Shown: piece by piece, positions 54,099-64,000 of the stretch
How positions within the stretch are numbered: the stretch's first letter is position 1
How the letters are laid out: each line of letters starts with the position of its first letter
NCBI GenBank assembly: GCA_051530055.1
Contig: CM121341.1
Span: 3,720,001 to 3,784,000 of the forward strand
From: Neoechinorhynchus agilis
Lineage: Eukaryota > Acanthocephala
Length of the DNA stretch: 64,000 nt
Direction of reading: 5' to 3'
Notes under the pieces: generated by a model
Seen by the model: the letters and a program-made list of their open reading frames with translations, nothing else
The model's database searches: none
Told to the model about the DNA's origin: nothing
Made by a program: the position numbers and the translations under genes

Positions 54099-54686
54099 GA
54101 ACATTTTTGTGCGACCTCGAAAAGGGATAAACACGAAAAAAGAAGAATTTAAAAAATTTTCTTATCGAAATTCACAGTCCATTATTTTCCGGATCTAATT
54201 CTGCAGAAAGCCTTCTCCGGTACAATCCGTTTGTGCTCGGAAAAGTGATTTCAGGAGCAGCACCGCAATCAGTGACGTAATTGAACCGTTTATTAATTTG
54301 TATTGATTTATGGTAAAGTTTGATATTGTTCCATCGTTCTTATGGTTTTCTTGGTTAGACTTTCTTAGATAGATTTGAACCTCTCTGGCCGTTTTTTTCG
54401 TTGAATTTCTCGTTATTAGTAAGTCTAGAGTTTTATTGTTAGTAGGAGTTCTTTTGCATACATCCCGAGTTCATTAAAAGAATTCCCCTCTTACCAACGG
54501 ACTTGCCTTTCACTTATAGTCGCCTGCAGTTCCAAATACGGCTGGCTTTTGTCATTATTGTCAATAAGGCTCAGGGAAAGTCGCTCAAGTGATCGGGTAT
54601 TCACTCACCATCGTTACGATTTCCCAAGGACAATTATATGTTGCCTGTTCGTAGGGTCATTTGTTTACTTACGTTCGATTGGGAAA
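54099..54686. other. no gene recognised
   Basis: Unique sequence between a LINE tail and the 192-base array. A frame at 54549-54869 runs into the array and is not convincing. Confidence 0.3.
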
Positions 54687-55496
54687 TGTTTGAACAAACT
54701 TTGTTTACAAACAAATTCGAAAAACTACAACTGGAAAAACCGGTTATATAAAGGCGAGTCCCATGATGTGGCATCCACAAAGAAAGCACAATCACCAATT
54801 TTAAGATGGGTTATAGCGAACGCTTTAGAAGTTGTCGCCCAAAAGTTTCACCTTCGTATTTATTCGTAACTTAGATGTTTGAACAAACTTTGTTTACAAA
54901 CAAATTCCGAAATGAACTACAACTGGAAAAACCGGTTATATAAAGGCGAGTCCCATGATGTGGCATCCACAAAGAAAGCACAATCACCAATTTTAAGATG
55001 GGTTATAGCGAACGCTTTAGAAGTTGTCGCCCAAAAGTTTCACCTTCGTATTTATTCGTAACTTAGATGTTTGAACAAACTTTGTTTACAAACAAATTCC
55101 GAAATGAACTACAACTGGAAAAACCGGTTATATAAAGGCGAGTCCCATGATGTGGCATCCACAAAGAAAGCACAATCACCAATTTTAAGATGGGTTATAG
55201 CGAACGCTTTAGAAGTTGTCGCCCAAAAGTTTCACCTTCGTATTTATTCGTAACTTAGATGTTTGAACAAACTTTGTTTACAAACAAATTCCGAAATGAA
55301 CTACAACTGGAAAAACCGGTTATATAAAGGCGAGTCCCATGATGTGGCATCCACAAAGAAAGCACAATCACCAATTTTAAGATGGGTTATAGCGAACGCT
55401 TTAGAAGTTGTCGCCCAAAAGTTTCACCTTCGTATTTATTCGTAACTTAGATGTTTGAACAAACTTTGTTTACAAACAAATTCCGAAATGAACTAT
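54687..55496 (+). repeat. 192-base tandem array, four units plus a partial one
   Basis: Unit starts at about 54687, 54879, 55071, 55263 and 55455 (ATGTTTGAACAAACTTTG). Units 2-4 are identical as far as I can see; unit 1 differs by a few bases. Each holds a 60-residue frame ending FHLRIYS*, a TATATAAAGGCGAGTC word that resembles a TATA box, and TTTGTTTACAAACAAA, a near-palindrome. The last partial unit ends at GAAATGAACTA and passes into a LINE tail. Confidence 0.85.
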
Positions 55497-56070
55497 GTCC
55501 CATTTTCAATCAAATCTGAAATAGGACTCGCACATCACTCTCTCCCTCAAACGCAATGCCTTTAGAGTTTATCGCATCGAACGCCTCCCCCATTTAGGAG
55601 TCTCTTTGCCCGATTGCAACCTGTCCAAATTACAAATCCGTCGCCTTGAAACGTTTCATAGAACAGCCTCTAAAATTTGCGCGCCTTTATAGAATTTTCA
55701 AAAAAAACAAACAAAGCGCCTCTCAACCCTACCACCATAATTTTTACCATACTCTCCATTCAGAACCTCGGATTTATTCGTATTAAACCAATACGTTTAA
55801 ATTTATTTGTCTTTTTGAACTTACGAGCATAACACTCGTAATACCAATTCATTTCGTCCTCCCTTGACCTCGCACCTCCCTATACCTACGCTCCTTTTTC
55901 CATGCGGCCCAATCTTCTCTCGGATATCATAACTTGAAATGATTCTGAGGAAAGACCAACCTTACAAGTTCTCCTGCAAACCATAACCAACAATTCCCAC
56001 GAGAGCGGCCCTTCCAACTCGACCGGGTATTCCCACCCGGACGAACCCGTAATCCACTCATCTGAACCCA
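55497..56070 (+). mobile_element. LINE C-terminal fragment
   Basis: It parallels the fragment at 60086-60640: GGACTCGCACATCACTCT, CGAACGCCTCCCCCATTTAGG, CCTACGCTCCTTTTTCCATG and CGGCCCAATCTTCTCTCGG recur in both in the same order. In the better copy the reading is the post-RT region of a CR1/Jockey-like LINE. This copy has lost about 100 bases in the middle and its frames are broken. The antisense frame at 56071-55886 is a shadow. Confidence 0.55.
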
Positions 56071-56481
56071 AGTATTTTTAGGACGCATATCTCAAAGCTA
56101 CAATTGATACAAACATCTATTTGAATAATTCATTTGAGATTTTGCCCTTAATCTTTGTTTTAAATCGATTTTTATGCCTTAAAAAGTAAACACGCATTTG
56201 AGGTTGCTATTCCCCTCACGAGTTACGCCAAAATCAAGGCGAACCAATTTATCGACATTTGCTTGCGAAATTTAAAATAATTTACTAAAAAGTATCAAGA
56301 TTTTGGTCGTGACGTTATTCTTAAAAAGCAAATGATTAAGAACGCCGTATATTTTGTAATTCAACTTTACCAATTTTACTCAACTGACTTAACAATACAA
56401 AATCTATTCAATTACCTTTAACGAACAATCTTGAAGTATTTATTCGTTTTCTCGTGTCATTATTTTTAAAATTTGAAGTCC
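56071..56481. other. no gene recognised
   Basis: AT-rich, no repeat. It could contain the 3' untranslated part of the leftward exon ending at 56482. Confidence 0.3.
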
Positions 56482-56631
56482 TTAATAAGCGTGGACCATG
56501 AAAGTTTGACGTTTCGCTTCGTAAATTGCTTGCATATCGTAATTAATTAGTTTTTTTCCAGGTCCCATTAATTGAACAGCGAGGCATTGACGGTGGAACA
56601 GGACTTTGCAACTAGGACATTGAAAGCCATT
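56482..56631 (-). CDS. candidate terminal exon with a zinc-binding CxxC...HxxC motif
   Basis: On the minus strand an acceptor-like CGTTTAG is followed by a frame reading NGFQCPSCKVLFHRQCLAV, then GPGKKLINYDMQAIYEAKR, ending at TAA (49 residues). The CPSC-x4-H-x2-C pattern is typical of the end of a RING-, PHD- or Rubicon-like zinc domain. The upstream exon is not certain. One option is the short YLICKINE segment near 56745, which has Cys in a fitting place but only a weak donor. It lies about 0.9 kb downstream of the LRR gene, on the same strand. No full gene can be built here. Confidence 0.35.
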   Translation of the reverse strand, partial: NGFQCPSCKVLFHRQCLAVQLMGPGKKLINYDMQAIYEAKRQTFMVHAY

Positions 56632-56819
56632 CTAAACGTGCGGCGTAGACGGAACTAAGATGTGTTGTGAAAAAAATAACTAGCGGGCCATTTAAAATTT
56701 TATCCTTAATACCAACTGTATTGTTTTCACAGTCTAAACCAACCTCATTTATTTTACAGATTAGATAGCTAGGAATCGCCAAAGGAATCAGCGAAGTTAT
56801 TAAAAGCATTTTCACTTCA

Positions 56820-57508
56820 AATAAAACTGTGCTAATTTTAAGTATTTTCGAACCTTAAAAATTCGCGGATATTAGCGTTTCAATGCGACTTACCTGGAAT
56901 TAAAAAGGTTTAAAAAGTTGAAATTCAAACTTATCGTCTCCAACCGTTCATTTGAAAGTTCGATAGGAAAACAAAGGTTTATCTTAGCACCATTGCTTTA
57001 TTTATAAAGCTTTTTGCATTATCACATTCCCACAAATTCTTTTTCTCAATTCGAATTATTTTAATTTTATTATAAATTGCCGGGCGTTAAATATTTCAAT
57101 AATTACATTGCAGTTTGTAATCTACCCAAATGTTTTACACTCCTTTACAAAATGACTTGTGATTAATACTTTCAAACCTAGGGAAGATGCAAGTAAAAAG
57201 AACATTTCTAAATATATCAACTGGAATTATCAAGCATCGCCCAGACAACAAAATAGTCTATTTTTTGAAGTAAAGAATAATTGAACTTAGTGCGAATGTT
57301 ATTTCAGCATTCACTTTATTAAAGTATGCCAGTTATTTCTTTGTAAGTTATCCGAAATATATATTTATCAATTAATTCTTTAAAGTCACGACGAAATGAT
57401 TCTCGCTTGAATACATAAAATCTTTCAGTTTTAACTCAATAACAAAATTCTCAGCCGGCTCAAAGACAAAGAACTTTTTTGAAAGTATCGATACTTCAGT
57501 TAATACTC
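56820..57508. other. no gene recognised
   Basis: AT-rich region downstream of the LRR gene. It may hold that gene's 3' untranslated region and the 5' part of the candidate zinc-finger gene. No repeat seen. Confidence 0.3.
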
Positions 57509-59440
57509 TTAGAGATCGTAAATTAGTTCAATACTTGTATTATACATTTTTATTGTTTGCAAAGATTGATGATCCTTGAAAGGTTTATTGTGAAATTGGC
57601 GTATCGGATTGCTGGAAATATTAAGAATTTTTAGACTTCTGAGATCGGACAAGTGATGGGATGGAAATAGCGAGAATCCATTATTTGCCATACGAAGGTA
57701 AATGAGTCTATCAAGACCGTAAAATAAGTGAAAAACGTCAATATCTTTCAATTGATTATTGGCAAGGTCGAGCATTCTTAACAGGGGAGTATTTCTAAAT
57801 GCGCGAGGAGCTATTTTCTCAATCCGATTGAACTGTAGACAAAGAAATTCAAGAGTTTTCAAGTCTTCGAAATCGTCGTAATTGATTGCCGATATCTCAT
57901 TGTTACTCAAATCGACTGAGAACGCATTACCACGGATAAAGAGTCGAACATCTTGTATTCGGGTCAAGTTTTTTCCAGCAAGCGAAGTAAAATTTTCTGT
58001 ATGATTATAGACTGTAATCACATCGTCTACACCAGCAGCTATTTGTATCGGTTCAGGTATATATCTGGCAAGACCGCGTAACGCAAAATATGTCTCCGTT
58101 CTGTTTCTAGGGTTATCGTATATTATAATAAAAAAAAAGGGATTATTTTTTACCAGACAATAATCGATCGTTTTGGAACCCAGTCGATGTACATCAATGC
58201 CTGTCATAGGGGTGCCTGATACGTCCAAGTACCGTAAATGTTTAACGTTTTTAAAAACGCCATCATCGAAAACATAAAAATTAGTATTTGCTAATATGAG
58301 TTTTTGAAGTAATTCGTTGTTTCGAAAAATTCCCGTCGGAAGCAAGGTCAAATCGGAATTTTGTCCGAGATTAAGTACTTCAAGTTTTTTCAGTGGAAAA
58401 AATGCATCCTTGTATATCCGCACGATTCCGTTCGATGACATGTCCAATTGGATAACATTTGTCCACGAATCGAAGTAATTAGAGCGAATTATTCCTATAC
58501 GATTTCTTTTTAGAATCAACGTTTTCGTCCGATTATTTCCACGTGGTACTTCTCCAAGATTTGAGCCCAAAATCTTCACAACTTTGACTTTTGGCATTCT
58601 GGCTAGAATTGTTGAATTCAAACTGTGAGCGATTCCACCGTGTACAATAAATTCCTCCATATTTTCGAATTGAAATTCCTCTTCAAACAATTTGTTTAAA
58701 TCTGCTCGGTATGAAAATTCCAAGATTTTAAGATTCTCTTGTTTTGCTAATTGACTCAAATTGATCTCATTTAAAGGATTAGCATCGATCCGTATATTTT
58801 CCAGTCTTCTAAAATTGAATTCATTGGTTAGCACGAATCGTTGGATTAAATTATCCGACAAATCCAAAACCTTCAAACTTTTCATCTTCTCCACAACTTT
58901 GAGGCAATCATTACGCAAACCATTGCGCGACAGTTGTAATGATTGAAGATTGTAAAGATCTACATGCATATTCAAACCCAATCGCCACAGACTATTTATA
59001 CTCAAATCGAGATCGTTCAAATTGTCAAAACCTTCAAACGCATCATCTTCGATATATCCAAATACTGCGTTTTGGATTTGAAGTCTTCTAGAATGCCTGA
59101 ATTTATGTATAAAAGATTTCGTAATGGTAATACTCTCGTCTATATTCCTCCTGCAATATATCGATACGTCCGCGACGTTTGGAAGGATGTGATCATAACT
59201 GCTTACAATGTCGTAGAAAAAGGCAAATTTTATTTTGATTCGGCTGATTGAACTGTTTCTTTCTATCTTATTCAAAACACTTGATAGTGAGTTGCTGGAT
59301 CTAATTGTTGAGCTCACAATGTTCATTCCGTCGTATTTTGTGTATTGAAGCGACCATTCATTATGCACATCATTACTATAGCAAAAGTCAAATCCGTGGA
59401 TTAGAAAGAGTAAAGCTTTCACGGTGGACAAAAATACCAT
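57509..59440 (-). CDS. secreted leucine-rich-repeat protein
   Basis: 643 residues from ATG at 59440. The first 22 residues (MVFLSTVKALLFLIHGFDFCYS) look like a signal peptide. A run of extracellular-type LRRs follows: NLNDLDLSINSLWRL, NLQSLQLSRNGL, SLKVLDLSDNLI, KLEVLNLGQNSDL, LLRMLDLANNQL, SLKILNISSNPI and more, about fifteen in all, with an irregular gap around residues 410-480. It resembles chaoptin-, Toll- or tartan-like ectodomains, but has no transmembrane segment, TIR domain or clear C-terminal LRR cap, and ends in a repeat (MYNTSIELIYDL*). Either it is wholly secreted or the C-terminal exons are further left. N-glycosylation sites are many. Intronless. Confidence 0.85.
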   Translation of the reverse strand: MVFLSTVKALLFLIHGFDFCYSNDVHNEWSLQYTKYDGMNIVSSTIRSSNSLSSVLNKIERNSSISRIKIKFAFFYDIVSSYDHILPNVADVSIYCRRNIDESITITKSFIHKFRHSRRLQIQNAVFGYIEDDAFEGFDNLNDLDLSINSLWRLGLNMHVDLYNLQSLQLSRNGLRNDCLKVVEKMKSLKVLDLSDNLIQRFVLTNEFNFRRLENIRIDANPLNEINLSQLAKQENLKILEFSYRADLNKLFEEEFQFENMEEFIVHGGIAHSLNSTILARMPKVKVVKILGSNLGEVPRGNNRTKTLILKRNRIGIIRSNYFDSWTNVIQLDMSSNGIVRIYKDAFFPLKKLEVLNLGQNSDLTLLPTGIFRNNELLQKLILANTNFYVFDDGVFKNVKHLRYLDVSGTPMTGIDVHRLGSKTIDYCLVKNNPFFFIIIYDNPRNRTETYFALRGLARYIPEPIQIAAGVDDVITVYNHTENFTSLAGKNLTRIQDVRLFIRGNAFSVDLSNNEISAINYDDFEDLKTLEFLCLQFNRIEKIAPRAFRNTPLLRMLDLANNQLKDIDVFHLFYGLDRLIYLRMANNGFSLFPSHHLSDLRSLKILNISSNPIRQFHNKPFKDHQSLQTIKMYNTSIELIYDL

Positions 59441-60085
59441 CTAAGTTAGAGAGATGTAAAGAACTTTATGGTTTGCTTTTATATGCAAGGTGAATTTAGA
59501 GCGTCAAATTTGATGGATAACTTGTCAACGATCCTTCTAACGGTTTCATACCTTTACCCGTCTTAGTTAGAAGTGAAAAAGCATTGCACCATTTCTTTTT
59601 GTACATAAAAACTTAATTGAGTTTAGGCTTCTCTTTTGACAACGAAGACATTTCATGGTCCATTTAGATACCGCGAGGTTTTGTGATTTAGACCAACTAC
59701 GATGATCGCTATCCAGACGTTCAGTATACAATGAACTACGTTGAATATCTTTGAATAAGTCCAAACGCGATGATGCTTTCATGTATCTTTGAATTAGTAG
59801 TGTCGCTTTTTTAAAAAGAACCTAACATTTTAAACTTGACTGGAGATGAAAACTACAGGACCTAATTACGTCCCTTAAATTTGAAATAAACGGTTTGTGT
59901 CAAAGTTAATTTTATAGGTCTACGCAACTCGCACAAGTTCGTCGCTCATCGAATTCGGCCCTAGATCGAAGAAGATGGATGATGGCGATTCATTGAACAA
60001 ACTCCACCCGAATTTCTCTAAATGCTTCGAAATTATCCTTTAATGACATCCTACGAGTTACCTTTCAAAGAACTCTGGGTCTCCG
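59441..60085. other. no gene recognised; upstream of the LRR gene
   Basis: Probable promoter side of the LRR gene. A 71-residue minus-strand frame (59782-59567) with MKCLRCQKRSLNS is possible but unsupported. Confidence 0.3.
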
Positions 60086-60640
60086 ATTTCAATCAAACTT
60101 GAAATTGGACTCGCACATCACTCTTTTCCTCAAGCTCAACACCTTTAAAATTTATCTCCTCAAACGCCTCCGACATTTAGGAATCCCTTCACGCGATCTC
60201 TACGAATTTTACTCGTGCTTTATTTTACCCTTCCTCACCAAAGGTTACTCCGTATTTTGTAACCATTCTGAATCTCAAAACTCGTCGTCTTAAATTGTTC
60301 CACAAAAGAACATCTTAAATTTGCACAGCTGACTTCACCTTCTCAACGAATGCCTTGATACTATTTTCATCAAACAATCAAAACGCCTTCAACCCTACCA
60401 CGACAATTTTTACCACATTTTATTCTCCTTTTCACATGTGCACAACACTCGTAATCCTAATTCGTTTCGTCCTACCTTGACCTCGCACCTCCCTAAACCT
60501 ACGCTCCTTTTTCCATGCGGCCCAATCTTCTCTCGGATATCGTAACCTGAAATGATTCTGAGAAAAGACCAACCTTACAAGCTCGCCTGCAAGTAATAAC
60601 CACCAACCAACACGCGAACCGACATTCCCCGGCCGGATAT
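60086..60640 (+). mobile_element. LINE C-terminal fragment (CR1/Jockey-like)
   Basis: The frame at 60099-60293 reads KLDSHITLFLKLNTFKIYLL, then KRLRHLGIPSRDLYEFYSCF, then ILPFLTKGYSVF. This is the post-RT region in which LINEs have RLRxLGxPxxDLxxxYxxFILPxLTY. Later, in another frame, come NTRNPNSFRP and a GPIF word near the end. The copy at 55497 is its sister. Both lack the RT itself and are broken. Confidence 0.6.
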
Positions 60641-60927
60641 TCCCACTCGAACGGATAATAACTTGTTTATCTGTTAATCAACAAAGAAAACGACCAATGT
60701 ATCTTTGGTCTTCGTGAACAATCGAATTTGAAGGAGAGATTGTGAGGTCGGGTCTATCCTCCGGTTCATTAAATGTTAATTTAGACGTTCAAGCGCAAGA
60801 CGTCACGACCTTTTGATTCCTCCATGGATTTTAACGCTATAAAGCTTTCTGCAGTTATACAGCTTTCTTTTGAACAACTCTGAACACGAGTACCTATAAG
60901 AACCCAAAGAATCATATAAACGATGAT

Positions 60928-63900
60928 TTGGACGAAGACAGCGGGACGAATAGGAACAGGTGGACGAATAGGAACAGGTCGGTGAATACGATCAGAATGG
61001 CGAACCCGAACAGGTGGACGAATACGAACAGGTCGATGAATACGATCAGAATGGCGAACCCGAACAGGTGGACGAATACGAACAGGTCGATGAACACAGA
61101 CAGGTGGACGAACCCGAACAGGTGGACGAACCCGAATATGTGTACGAACCTGAACAGGTGGACGAATACGAACAAGTGGACGAACCTGAACAGGTGGACG
61201 AATACGAACAAGTGGACGAACACAGACAGGCGGACGAATAGGAACAGGTCGGTGAAAACGATCAGATTGACGACCCCGAACAGGTGGACGAATACGAACA
61301 GGTCGATGAACACAGACAGGTGGACGAATGCGAACAGGTGAATTAATTCGAACAGGTGAATTAATTCGAACAGGTGAACGAATACGGACAGGTGGACGAA
61401 TAGGAACAGGTCGATGAATACGATCAGAATGACTAACCTGAACAGGTGGACGAACACGAATATGTGTACGAACCTGAACAGGTGTACGAATACGAACAAG
61501 TGGACGAATACGAAAGGGTCGATGAATACGATCAGATTGACGAATCGGAACAGGTGACTAACACGAACAGGTGCATCAATACTAACAGGTATATAAATAA
61601 GAACAGGTGGACGAACCCGGACAGGTGGACAAATACGAAGAGGTGATTGAATACGAACAGGTCTATGAATAAGAACAGGTGGACGAACCCGAACAGGTGG
61701 ACAAATTCGAACAGGTGGACGAATACGATCAGATTGTCGAACCCGAACAGGTGGAAAAATTCGAACAGGTGGACGAATACGATCAGATTGACGAACCCGA
61801 ACAGGTGGACGAATAAGATCATGTGGATTAATACGAAAAGGTACACGAATACGAAAATGTACATGAATACGAACAGGTGGACGAAACCGAACAGGTGGAC
61901 GAATACGAAGATGTGGACGTATACGATCAGATTGACGAACCCGAACAGGTGGACGAACGCGAAACTGTGGACGAACACGGATAGGTGGACGAATACGAAA
62001 GGGTCGATGAATACGATCAGATTGACGAACCCGAACAGGTGGACTAACACGAACATGTGGACGAACCCGAACAGGTGGAAGAATACGAACATGTGGACGA
62101 ATACGATCAGATTTACGAACCCGAAGAGGTGGACGAATACGAACATGTGGACGATCCTCAACAGGTGGACGAATAAGAACAGGTGAACGAATAAGAACAG
62201 AACAGGTGGACGAATAAGAACAGGTGGACGAATACGAACAGGTGGACGAATACGAAAGGGTCGATGAATACGATCAGATTGACGAACCGGAACAGGTGAA
62301 CGAACCCGAACAGGTGGAAGAATACGAACATGTGGACGAATACGATCAGATTTACGAACCCGAAGAGGTGGACGAATACGAACATGTGGACGATCCTCAA
62401 CAGGTGGACGAATAAGAACAGGTGAACGAATAAGAACAGAACAGGTGGACGAATACGAACAGGTGGACGAATACGAAAGGGTCGATGAATACGATCAGAT
62501 TGACGAACCGGAACAGGTGGACTAACACGAACAGGTGGACGAATACGAACAGGTGGACGAATACGAACAGGTGGACGAATACGATCAGATTGACGAACCT
62601 GGACAGGTGGACAAATTCGAACAGGTGGACGAACCTCAACCGATGGACGAATACGAAAAGGTGGACGAATACGAAAGGGTCGATGAATACGATCAGATCG
62701 ACGAACCGGAACAGGTGGACGAACCCGAACAGGTGTACGAATACGAACAAGTGGACGAATACGAAAGGGTCGATGAATACGATCAGATTGACGAATCGGA
62801 ACAGGTGACTAACACGAACAGGTGCATCAATACTAACAGGTATATAAATAAGAACAGGTGGACGAACCCGGACAGGTGGACAAATACGAAAAGGTGATTG
62901 AATACGAACAGGTCTATGAATAAGAACAGGTGGACGAACCCGAACAGGTGGACAAATTCGAACAGGTGGACGAATACGATCAGATTGTCGAACCCGAACA
63001 GGTGGAAAAATTCGAACAGGTGGACGAATAAGATCATGTGGATTAATACGAAAAGGTACACGAATACGAAAATGTACATGAATACGAACAGGTGGACGAA
63101 CCCGAACAGGTGGACGAATACGAACATGTGGACGAATACTAAAGGGTCGATGAATACGACAGTTGACGAACCGGAACAGGTGGATTAATACGAAAAGGTG
63201 GACGAATACGATCAGATTGACGAACCGGAACAGGTGGACTAACACGAACAGGTGGACGAACCCGAACAGGTGGAAGAATACGAACATGTGGACGAATACG
63301 ATCAGATTGACGAACCCGACAAGGTGGACGAATACGAACATGTGGACGATCCTCAACAGGTGGACGAATAAGAACAGGTGGACGAATACGAACAGGTGGA
63401 CGAATACGAAAGGGTCGATGAATACGATCAGATTGACGAACCGGAACAGGTGGACGAATACGAACAGGTGGACGAATACGAAAGGGTCGATGAATACGAT
63501 CAGATCGACGAACCGGAACAGGTGGACGAATACGAACAGGTGGACGAATACGAAAGGGTCGATGAGTACGATCAGAATGACGAAACGGAACAGGTGGACA
63601 AATACGAAGAGGTGGACGAATACGATCAGGTGGACGAATACGAACTTGTGGACGAACCTCAACAGGTGGACGAATACGAAAGGGTCGACGAATACGATCA
63701 GATTGACGAACCGGAACAGGTGGACGAATACGAACAGGTGGATGAACCCGAACAGGTGGACGAACCCGAACAGGTGGACGAATACGAACATGTGGACGAT
63801 CCTCAACAGGTGGACGAATACGAAAGGGTCGATGAATACGATCAGATTGACGAACCCGGACAGGTGGACGAATACGAACAGGTGGACGAACCCGAACTGG

Positions 63901-64000
63901 TGGACGAATACGAGCATGTGGACGATCCTCAACAGGTGGACGAATACGAAAGGGTCGATGAATACGATCAGATTGACGAACCCGGACAGGTGGATGAACC
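60928..64000. repeat. 18-base minisatellite with higher-order structure, running off the window
   Basis: The basic unit is GACGAATACGAACAGGTG and close variants (GACGAACCCGAACAGGTG; CGATCAGATT and AAAGGGTCGATGAATA inserts). Longer blocks are themselves repeated: a segment with GGTGCATCAATACTAACAGG at about 61570 recurs at about 62821, 1,251 bases later. No unit contains a stop in any of the six frames, so all frames are long: for example 511 residues on the minus strand (63932-62397, FVFVHLF-type) and VDEYEQ-type on the plus strand. I see no independent sign of a gene. It starts abruptly at 60928. Confidence 0.88.

Noticed and set aside
54687-55496. CRISPR-like or phage repeat
   Set aside because: Units are identical throughout, without variable spacers.
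56612-56815. 67-residue minus-strand frame with signal-peptide-like start
   Set aside because: It overlaps the acceptor and start of the zinc-motif exon in another frame, and its second half is not protein-like. Part of it may be an exon piece (YLICKINE) instead.
59567-59782. 71-residue minus-strand frame with CLRCQK
   Set aside because: No partner motif, splice sites or homology; composition alone is not enough.
62397-63932. 511-residue minus-strand frame
   Set aside because: The 18-base unit lacks stops in all six frames, and the translation switches repeat phrase midway (FVFVHLF to PVRIRP), as a non-coding repeat would.

Overview
The window looks like nuclear DNA of an invertebrate animal. 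It is AT-rich and repeat-laden, has candidate introns of about 48-140 bases with GTAAG-type donors and TTTTAG acceptors, and carries intronless or nearly intronless host genes of animal type: an FCP1-like CTD phosphatase, an INPP4-like lipid phosphatase, a TPR solenoid protein and a secreted leucine-rich-repeat protein. It also holds LINEs, Penelope-like elements, tRNA-derived SINEs and old Ty3/Gypsy pieces. I cannot fix the phylum. An arthropod such as a mite would fit, but this is inference. Nothing points to a bacterium.

Layout. 0-10 kb is a transposon cluster: a LINE with a restriction-like endonuclease (RLE), an oppositely oriented AP-endonuclease LINE with overlapping ORFs, a Ty3/Gypsy fossil, and a third, nearly full-length LINE with zinc-knuckle ORF1. 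It ends in a tRNA-derived SINE whose tail is also present, inverted, at base 1. 10-18 kb holds small unrecognised host genes between further RLE-LINE copies. 18-20.5 kb is a tandem array in which every unit contains a SINE head. 20.5-28 kb has a four-helix membrane protein gene, another LINE, a 170-200-base tandem repeat, a proline/glutamine-rich small protein, and a two-exon gene whose own 3' end has been amplified into a 435-base satellite. 28.3-30 kb is the FCP1-like gene. Its upstream side runs directly into a 5-kb array of 28 units of about 181 bases. 35.7-39.3 kb holds two broken Penelope-like elements and a LINE tail. 40.6-45.7 kb is the main host-gene block: INPP4-like (+) and a TPR protein (-), convergent and 193 bases apart. 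46.5-56 kb alternates LINE and LTR pieces with five more unrelated tandem arrays, some carrying exon-like pieces. 56.5-59.4 kb has a candidate zinc-finger exon and the LRR gene. From 60.93 kb to the end is an 18-base minisatellite that runs off the window.

The unifying observation is that about ten unrelated local tandem arrays occur in 64 kb. Several begin exactly at, or include, the end of a gene or transposon, as if gene and transposon edges are repeatedly captured into young satellites. The host genes do not form an obvious pathway together. FCP1 acts on RNA polymerase II, INPP4 on phosphoinositides, and the LRR protein is probably extracellular.
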